A stretch of 6,114 nucleotides of DNA from Chlamydiota bacterium (GTDB lineage: Bacteria > Chlamydiota > Chlamydiia > Chlamydiales > Simkaniaceae): NCBI GenBank assembly GCA_029556005.1, contig JAKQGT010000208.1:1-6114 (forward strand). Reading direction: 5' to 3'. This document shows, piece by piece, positions 1-6,114 of the stretch. The notes beneath the pieces were generated by a model, which worked only from the letters and a program-made list of their open reading frames with translations, searched no databases and was not told where the DNA came from. Numbering within the stretch: the first letter of the stretch is position 1; each line of letters begins with the position of its first letter. A program made the position numbers and the translations under genes.

Positions 1-908
1 TATTTGTATTTAAGGCCGATGTTGGCATTGAGATTAGGGATCACTTGAAAATCGGGAGATTTATCCCAACGCCCTCCGTTAGAAGTGGGTGTAACAGCTC
101 CGGTTCCACTCCAAAACGCGCTGTAATTACCTTGGGACCAAATTTTTCCAAATAAGGTCGCGATTTGAAGGGTAAAATCGAGACTCACATCTTGATTCCC
201 TGTGGCTTTGGTAAAGTGAAACCCAAAATGCCACTGCAACTTTGGCCCCAAACCCCAAGCACGCATCGTGCGCTGCGCTTTTAAATCTAAAGCAAAGGTG
301 GAGGTCACTGTCCCAGTGTTATTAAAATTTATAAGCTCCCCTGCATCATGCATGGTAAAATAGTAATGGAGTTCTTGATAGGTTAACCCGCCCCCCAGTC
401 CAAACGAGATATGTTCATAGATGGGAAACAGGCGCGAACCGAGGAGGTCAATGATATGTAAATGGGCATGCTGATGCCCCCGATCATTTTGAATATTCCG
501 TTGTTGCCCACTGGATGGAAGGACAAATGTGACATCCCGTTTTAACGTGTCGTCTCCATTATTTAAAATATAGGTATAAGTGAGGGAAAGTCCTGTCCGC
601 GTTGGAGGAATGCGGTAGAGAGCTTCTAGAGTGAGCCCCCAATTGTATTCGGGGTTAATCGAATCGGTGCGGTGATTATTTACATCGACTGGAACCGTGA
701 ACATGCCAATGTTATAAAGTTGCGCTTGATCGGAATAGGTCGTAGAAAGGGAAGAGGTCATCAAAAAGGTTTCTACGCTGAGCTCAACCGTTTCTTGTTC
801 CCGGATAGATTCTTGATGCCGTTGCTTATAGGCTTGAATCTCTTCTTTTGTAAACTCAGAAGCAAAAGTGGATGCGAAAAAAAATAAACACAAACAAAAA
901 AGCCGCAT
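1..908 (-). CDS. Secreted beta-barrel outer membrane protein, MOMP-like / Legionella-type porin family (partial, C-terminus missing)
   Basis: Probable outer membrane beta-barrel, perhaps a porin. The 302 visible residues start with a short signal peptide (residues 1-16, hydrophobic LFCLCLFFF core, cleavage likely after FASTFA). A charged, glutamine-rich stretch (about 18-42) follows. The rest alternates polar and aromatic residues as in amphipathic strands: WGLTLEALYRIP (90-101), LSLTYTYIL (107-115), ISFGLGGGLTYQELHYYF (167-184), AWGLGPKLQWHFGFHF (217-232) and LDFTLQIATLFGKI (243-256). The order 'LEALYR, then a D-L-GSR-F block, then GLGPKL and LFG' resembles Legionella_OMP/Lpg1974-type proteins and the chlamydial MOMP-like paralogues; this is recalled, not searched. 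The codon at positions 1-2 is incomplete, so the end is outside the window. ATG 908 is the first start after an in-frame TAA and gives a clean signal peptide, but it lacks a good Shine-Dalgarno and lies in the groEL terminator. Family assignment is moderate; secreted barrel is fairly sure. Confidence 0.65.
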   Translation of the reverse strand, partial: MRLFCLCLFFFASTFASEFTKEEIQAYKQRHQESIREQETVELSVETFLMTSSLSTTYSDQAQLYNIGMFTVPVDVNNHRTDSINPEYNWGLTLEALYRIPPTRTGLSLTYTYILNNGDDTLKRDVTFVLPSSGQQRNIQNDRGHQHAHLHIIDLLGSRLFPIYEHISFGLGGGLTYQELHYYFTMHDAGELINFNNTGTVTSTFALDLKAQRTMRAWGLGPKLQWHFGFHFTKATGNQDVSLDFTLQIATLFGKIWSQGNYSAFWSGTGAVTPTSNGGRWDKSPDFQVIPNLNANIGLKYK

Positions 909-936
909 TTTTTGGATTCTTGCGGCTTTTTTGTTT
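892..936 (-). terminator. Rho-independent terminator of groESL, bidirectional in form, overlapping the next start codon
   Basis: A perfect 16 bp inverted repeat (arms 892-907 and 921-936) encloses a 13-base loop. The stem has a GCCGCA/TGCGGC core flanked by an A-tract and a T-tract, so RNA from the minus strand forms a hairpin followed by six U. It begins 10 bases after the groEL stop. Because the repeat is symmetric, including the A and T tracts, it would also terminate transcription arriving on the plus strand. The ATG of the downstream gene (908-906) occupies the last loop base and the first two bases of the 3' arm. Confidence 0.9.
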
Positions 937-944
937 TAAATCAA
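916..944 (-). promoter_or_regulatory. Possible promoter for the outer membrane protein gene, giving a near-leaderless transcript
   Basis: On the minus strand TTGATT (944-939) and AAGAAT (921-916) are separated by exactly 17 bp, each matching 4 of 6 consensus bases. Only 7 bases separate the -10-like box from the ATG at 908, so transcription would begin at or next to the start codon. Such an mRNA would lack the 5' arm of the groEL terminator and would not fold over its own start. Weak boxes in an A/T-rich spot make this speculative. Confidence 0.25.
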
Positions 945-946
945 GA

Positions 947-2918
<1,972 letters not shown>

Positions 2919-2956
2919 ACGTTTGCGCTCCTAAATCAATGGTTTTTTTATCAAAA

Positions 2957-2985
2957 GGATAAGGACAGGGATTGCTTTTTGTCAA
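2957..2985 (-). promoter_or_regulatory. groESL promoter, sigma-70/sigma-66 type
   Basis: On the minus strand a perfect -35 box TTGACA (2985-2980) is followed after 17 bp by TTATCC (2962-2957); an 18-bp spacing gives TATCCT instead. Transcription would start near 2950, leaving a leader of about 30 bases before groES. The strong -35 and weaker -10 suit a promoter held in check by a repressor. Confidence 0.75.
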
Positions 2986-2990
2986 GAAAC

Positions 2991-3017
2991 TTAGCACTAA
3001 GAAACGATAGTTGCTAA
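2991..3017 (-). promoter_or_regulatory. CIRCE operator for the heat-shock repressor HrcA
   Basis: Minus-strand TTAGCAACT, 9 bases, TAGTGCTAA. Against the CIRCE consensus TTAGCACTC-N9-GAGTGCTAA, the promoter-proximal arm matches 8 of 9 and the distal arm 6 of 9, with the correct 27-base total. The distal arm reads as the proper inverse repeat with one extra A (TTAGCA-A-CTA). The element lies 5 bases upstream of the -35 box. HrcA bound here would repress groESL until heat or misfolded protein titrates GroEL away. The distal arm contains the stop codon of the NamZ-like gene. Confidence 0.88.
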
Positions 3018-4216
3018 TAAATCAAATATTTTTCTCTTAATTTTTTGAATTGTTCCCGCTCATCTTCTTGATAAGCAATCATTTTCCATGCCGCATAACG
3101 CTCATTTAAAAGTAAGCGATAGATCTCTTCGTTCCCATTTGCATGACAAAAAAGTTTTTTCTTCCCCCCATCTACCTTATCTAAATAACCCTTTGTCTGC
3201 TGCGGATAGAGACTCTTTAAAATGCCCATAAGTAAATACTGAACACTTAACGGACGATAACGGGAGATATCGGTCACTCGAATGAGGACCCCATGACACT
3301 CTTTCCCTTTGAGCGAGCCATAAAAGGGGCGGTAGTGGAAAGGGAAAAAATGGACACCCCGGAGTTTTTGACTGTTCAGCTTCTCGGCAAATAGATCTGC
3401 ATCGATCCAAGGAGCCCCCACCACCTTAAAAGGGAGGGTGTATCCCACACCAATATTCACCATCTCGAGCTCCCCAAGAATCCCCGTTGATGCATAAAAA
3501 AGAGGAGTGTCCGCTTCAGGAATATGGGGGCTCGTAGGGATCCACGCCAGCCCTGTGTCCATGTAAGACATCGTCCGCTTCCATCCCTTCATGGGGATCA
3601 CCTTCAACTGACATCCGATTTTATATTCCCCATTAAAAAAAGTGGCGAGCTCCCCAATCGTCATCCCATGGCAGTAAGGGACATTGACATACCCAATAAA
3701 TGAGCGCCACTTCTCCTCTAACATCCCCCCATCAATGATCACCCCATTAATCGGATTGGGTCGATCGAAGACATAGACAGGCATCTTCCGTTTTGCCGCT
3801 TCTTCCATAACATAGAAAAGGGTCGTTGCATAGGTGTAGGAACGCACCCCAATATCTTGAATATCATAGATCAAAACATCAACCCCTTTCAGCATCTGAT
3901 CATTAGGTCGACGTGTCTTTCCATGAAGACTATACACAGGGAGATGAGCGTTATTTCCATTCGCGGTGTTTTCTCCAGCATAGTGGTTTCCTTGCCATCC
4001 ATGCTCAGGACTGAACAAAGCAACCAATTGCACACCTTTTTTCTGCAAAACCTCTGCCGTAGAATGCAAGTGCTTATCCACTCCCGTGTGATTACTCACG
4101 AGCCCCACCCGTTTCCCCTTGAGTTCCTTATCTATCCCCTCCTTGACGAAGGTATCGACTCCTAATTCTACAGCTCCCCAAACGGGTAACCACATTAGTA
4201 ATAGTAACAAACGCAT
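3014..4216 (-). CDS. Secreted DUF1343 / NamZ-type exo-beta-N-acetylmuramidase-like protein
   Basis: Characterised members of this family (DUF1343, Bacillus subtilis NamZ/YbbC) release N-acetylmuramic acid from non-reducing ends of peptidoglycan fragments; the function here is inferred by homology. The protein has 400 residues, near the usual length. A short signal peptide (MRLLLLLMWLPVWGA, 1-15) points to export. The family blocks are in order: GLVSNHTGVD (38-47), LFSPEHGWQG (67-76), PVYSLHGKTRRP (93-104), LIYDIQDIGVRSYTY (115-129), VFDRPNPING (149-158), YCHGMTIGELA (181-191), WIPTSPHIPEADT (225-237) and VGAPWIDADLF (266-276). Glu71 in SPEHG aligns, as I recall, with the proposed catalytic Glu of NamZ. 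AAGGA 6 bases before the ATG supports the start. It is divergent from putA, and no terminator follows before groES. Its TAG stop lies inside the CIRCE element. Family sure, substrate less so. Confidence 0.88.
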   Translation of the reverse strand: MRLLLLLMWLPVWGAVELGVDTFVKEGIDKELKGKRVGLVSNHTGVDKHLHSTAEVLQKKGVQLVALFSPEHGWQGNHYAGENTANGNNAHLPVYSLHGKTRRPNDQMLKGVDVLIYDIQDIGVRSYTYATTLFYVMEEAAKRKMPVYVFDRPNPINGVIIDGGMLEEKWRSFIGYVNVPYCHGMTIGELATFFNGEYKIGCQLKVIPMKGWKRTMSYMDTGLAWIPTSPHIPEADTPLFYASTGILGELEMVNIGVGYTLPFKVVGAPWIDADLFAEKLNSQKLRGVHFFPFHYRPFYGSLKGKECHGVLIRVTDISRYRPLSVQYLLMGILKSLYPQQTKGYLDKVDGGKKKLFCHANGNEEIYRLLLNERYAAWKMIAYQEDEREQFKKLREKYLIY

Positions 4217-4294
4217 AATGCATCCTTATTTTTGTAAAATGTTAGGTCAAAAACGATTTTTCGTGTAAAAAAACAAATACGGGGTGGTGTGAAT
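4217..4294. promoter_or_regulatory. Divergent intergenic region between the NamZ-like gene and putA
   Basis: These 78 A/T-rich bases must hold promoters for both divergent genes, unless putA or the NamZ-like gene is fed from elsewhere. Toward the NamZ-like gene a weak pair TTACAC, 18 bp, TAACAT can be read on the minus strand, followed by an AAGGA ribosome binding site (4227-4223). Toward putA no convincing promoter pair is visible; a G-rich GGGGTGG (4281-4287) may serve as its ribosome binding site. A small ACGA-TTTT-TCGT palindrome (4253-4264) lies near the middle. Confidence 0.45.
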
Positions 4295-6114
4295 ATGTCT
4301 CATGAACCGAGTGAATCTCAAACCATGCATCAAGCACGTGACTTGTTATCAACAGTCATGGGCGCTCCCCTCACCCTCGATGAACGGGAAAAAAAAGCGA
4401 TCGAACTGGCTGCTCATATCCTATCTGAATCCAATAGCCGCATGACAAAACAAGAAAGGAAGCGTTATGGAGAACTCCACCGCATGATGCAAGATCCTGT
4501 GGGAAAGGTTTTTATCACAGCCATGACTGATCAATGCTTCCGCAGCCACAATCACAAACGGATCGCAGATCAGATGATTTATCTCCTCAACCTCTACGGC
4601 ATTCCCAAATTCTTTTCCCCCTTTAAAAGGCTCCAACTCTACCTGTTTAAACTCCTCGGAGACACTTTCGCAAACATCTTGGTTCCCATCGCGATCTTTA
4701 CCCTCCGCAAAGAGACCGCTGCTGTCATCATCCCTGGAGAGAAGGGCCCTTTACTCCGCCACATTAAAAAAAGAAAAGGGCAAGGGATTCGCCTTAACCT
4801 CAACCATCTCGGCGAAGCCATTCTTGGGGAAGAAGAGGCTGTGCGTCGCTTAAACATCTATCTAAAAGACCTCAAACATCCTCATATCGACTACGTCTCC
4901 ATTAAAATTTCCACCATCTATTCCCAAATCAACCTTCTTGCCTGGGAACGGACCCTTTCCGATCTTTCTACGCGACTTCGCCAACTTTATCGCGCCGCCA
5001 TGGAAAATCCCATTACCCTCAAAGATGGGAGAAAAAGCTCAAAGTTTGTCAATCTCGATATGGAAGAGTACCGGGATCTCCATCTCACTAAAGATCTCTT
5101 CATCAAAGTTCTCAGTGAGCCCGAGTTTCATTCTCTCTCCGCAGGGATCGTCTTACAAGCCTATCTTCCGGACTCGTACGAAATCCTCAAAGAGATTACC
5201 GAGTGGGCCCTAAAGCGCGTCCAGAATGGGGGGGCTCCGATTAAAGTGCGGATTGTGAAAGGGGCCAACATGGCAATGGAACAACAAGAAGCCTCCATAA
5301 AAGATTGGCCTCAAGCTCCTTACACCACAAAAATTCGGACAGATGCCAATTACAAAAGGATGCTTCTCTATGCTTGCACCAGTCACCATGCCCGCGCTGT
5401 GCATATTGGCGTTGCTTCCCACAATATTTTCGATATCGCCTTTGCGATGCTCCTCCGCTTAGAAAATCGTGTAGAGCACGAAGTCACCTTCGAAATGCTT
5501 GAAGGAATGGCCGACCATGTTCGTCGCGTGATTCAAGATCTTACTGGAGATATGCTCCTTTACTGCGCCGTTGCTACCCGAGAGGATTTTCAAAGTGCAA
5601 TTGCCTATCTCATCCGTCGCCTCGATGAAAATACGGGAGCAGAAAACTTTCTGGCTCATAGTTTTGGACTCAAAGCAGGAACCAAAGATTGGGAAGTGCA
5701 ATCTGCCTTCTTCTCAGAAGGGTGTAAATTGATTGAAACTGTAGAAAAAGAGCCGAGACGCAAACAAAACCGCTTCGATCCTCCGATTCACCTCGATAGC
5801 AATGCCCCTTTTGAAAATGAACCCGATACCGACTTTTCCCTCCCCCAAAACCGGAAATGGGCAGAAGCCATCCTTACCAAATGGAAAGAGAAAACCATCG
5901 ATCCGATTCCCCTTGTCATTGATGGAGAAGAGATTCATACCTCTCATCAAGAGAAAGGGTACGATCCCACACAAATAGAACGCCCTTTATATACCTACTC
6001 CCTTGCCAGCTGGAAAGAGATCGATCAAGCCCTGAATTGTGCAAAAAAACAGGAGCACAATTGGAAAAATATATCCGTAGAAGAGCGGTGTGAACTGCTC
6101 GCTGAAGTGGCCCA
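4295..6114 (+). CDS. putA: PutA-like bifunctional proline dehydrogenase / L-glutamate-gamma-semialdehyde (P5C) dehydrogenase, N-terminal 606 residues
   Basis: Proline catabolism: FAD-dependent oxidation of proline to P5C, then NAD-dependent oxidation of the semialdehyde to glutamate. The visible part has an alpha-helical N-terminal arm domain (about 1-150), then the proline dehydrogenase barrel (about 160-465). Barrel residues matching E. coli PutA are K204 (SIKIS, for K329), D255 (VNLDMEEYRDL, for D370), the RIVKGAN segment (319-325), Y423 (for Y540), and R441-R442-x-x-E445-N-T for the substrate-binding RRxxEN motif. The aldehyde dehydrogenase domain begins with IPLVIDGEEI (538-547) and runs off the right edge before its catalytic Cys/Glu. 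No ribbon-helix-helix DNA-binding domain precedes it, so it is probably an enzyme only, not an autorepressor. ATG 4295 is the first ATG in the frame; GGGGTGG lies 7 bases upstream. No signal peptide or break is seen. The two-domain PutA assignment is strong. Confidence 0.9.
   Translation, partial: MSHEPSESQTMHQARDLLSTVMGAPLTLDEREKKAIELAAHILSESNSRMTKQERKRYGELHRMMQDPVGKVFITAMTDQCFRSHNHKRIADQMIYLLNLYGIPKFFSPFKRLQLYLFKLLGDTFANILVPIAIFTLRKETAAVIIPGEKGPLLRHIKKRKGQGIRLNLNHLGEAILGEEEAVRRLNIYLKDLKHPHIDYVSIKISTIYSQINLLAWERTLSDLSTRLRQLYRAAMENPITLKDGRKSSKFVNLDMEEYRDLHLTKDLFIKVLSEPEFHSLSAGIVLQAYLPDSYEILKEITEWALKRVQNGGAPIKVRIVKGANMAMEQQEASIKDWPQAPYTTKIRTDANYKRMLLYACTSHHARAVHIGVASHNIFDIAFAMLLRLENRVEHEVTFEMLEGMADHVRRVIQDLTGDMLLYCAVATREDFQSAIAYLIRRLDENTGAENFLAHSFGLKAGTKDWEVQSAFFSEGCKLIETVEKEPRRKQNRFDPPIHLDSNAPFENEPDTDFSLPQNRKWAEAILTKWKEKTIDPIPLVIDGEEIHTSHQEKGYDPTQIERPLYTYSLASWKEIDQALNCAKKQEHNWKNISVEERCELLAEVA

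Noticed and set aside
882..908. Lipoprotein signal in the outer membrane protein (Cys residues 5 and 7)
   Set aside because: The cysteines lie inside the hydrophobic core, with no lipobox pattern at a plausible cleavage site; an ordinary signal peptidase I site after FASTFA fits better.
4253..4264. Small palindrome ACGA-TTTT-TCGT as a terminator or operator
   Set aside because: Only four base pairs with no U-tract after it; expected by chance in A/T-rich DNA.
4242..4268. Possible second CIRCE in the NamZ-like/putA gap (TTAG at one end and TAA at the other, 27 bases apart)
   Set aside because: Arms match the consensus at only about 5 of 9 and 3 of 9 positions and are not complementary to each other.
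4421..5974. Several 65-91 codon open frames on both strands across putA
   Set aside because: All lie inside the continuous 606-codon putA frame, which carries the conserved catalytic motifs.

Overview
The window most likely comes from an environmental chlamydia (order Parachlamydiales in the broad sense, for example a Parachlamydia-, Waddlia- or Simkania-like organism). This rests on recalled family resemblance, not a database search. The GroEL has the N-terminal style I associate with environmental chlamydiae, the heat-shock operon is CIRCE-controlled, and the first gene looks like the MOMP-like/Legionella-type outer membrane porins that are expanded in such bacteria. Genus cannot be decided from the sequence alone.

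Layout: the left two thirds is read on the minus strand. From right to left it holds a secreted DUF1343/NamZ-type protein (4216-3014), then groES (2918-2622) and groEL (2611-947), then a beta-barrel outer membrane protein that runs off the left edge (908-1). The right third is read on the plus strand. It carries the first 606 codons of a PutA-like bifunctional proline dehydrogenase / P5C dehydrogenase (4295 to the right edge). The NamZ-like gene and putA are divergent across 78 bp. No stretch over about 100 bp lacks a gene, and there are no RNA genes, mobile elements or CRISPR arrays.

Regulation visible in the sequence: the groESL promoter (TTGACA, 17 bp, TTATCC on the minus strand) has a CIRCE-type HrcA operator just upstream of its -35 box. 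The distal arm of that operator contains the stop codon of the NamZ-like gene, and no terminator separates the two transcription units. At the other end, a strong intrinsic terminator (16 bp perfect inverted repeat) follows groEL, and the start codon of the outer membrane protein lies in the loop and 3' arm of its hairpin. A possible promoter placed to give a nearly leaderless mRNA could explain how that gene is expressed.

The genes do not form one pathway: protein folding (GroESL), cell-envelope functions (NamZ-like, porin-like) and proline catabolism (PutA) lie side by side. The most interesting features are the two sites where regulatory elements overlap gene ends. I see no clear sign of a wholly new system.
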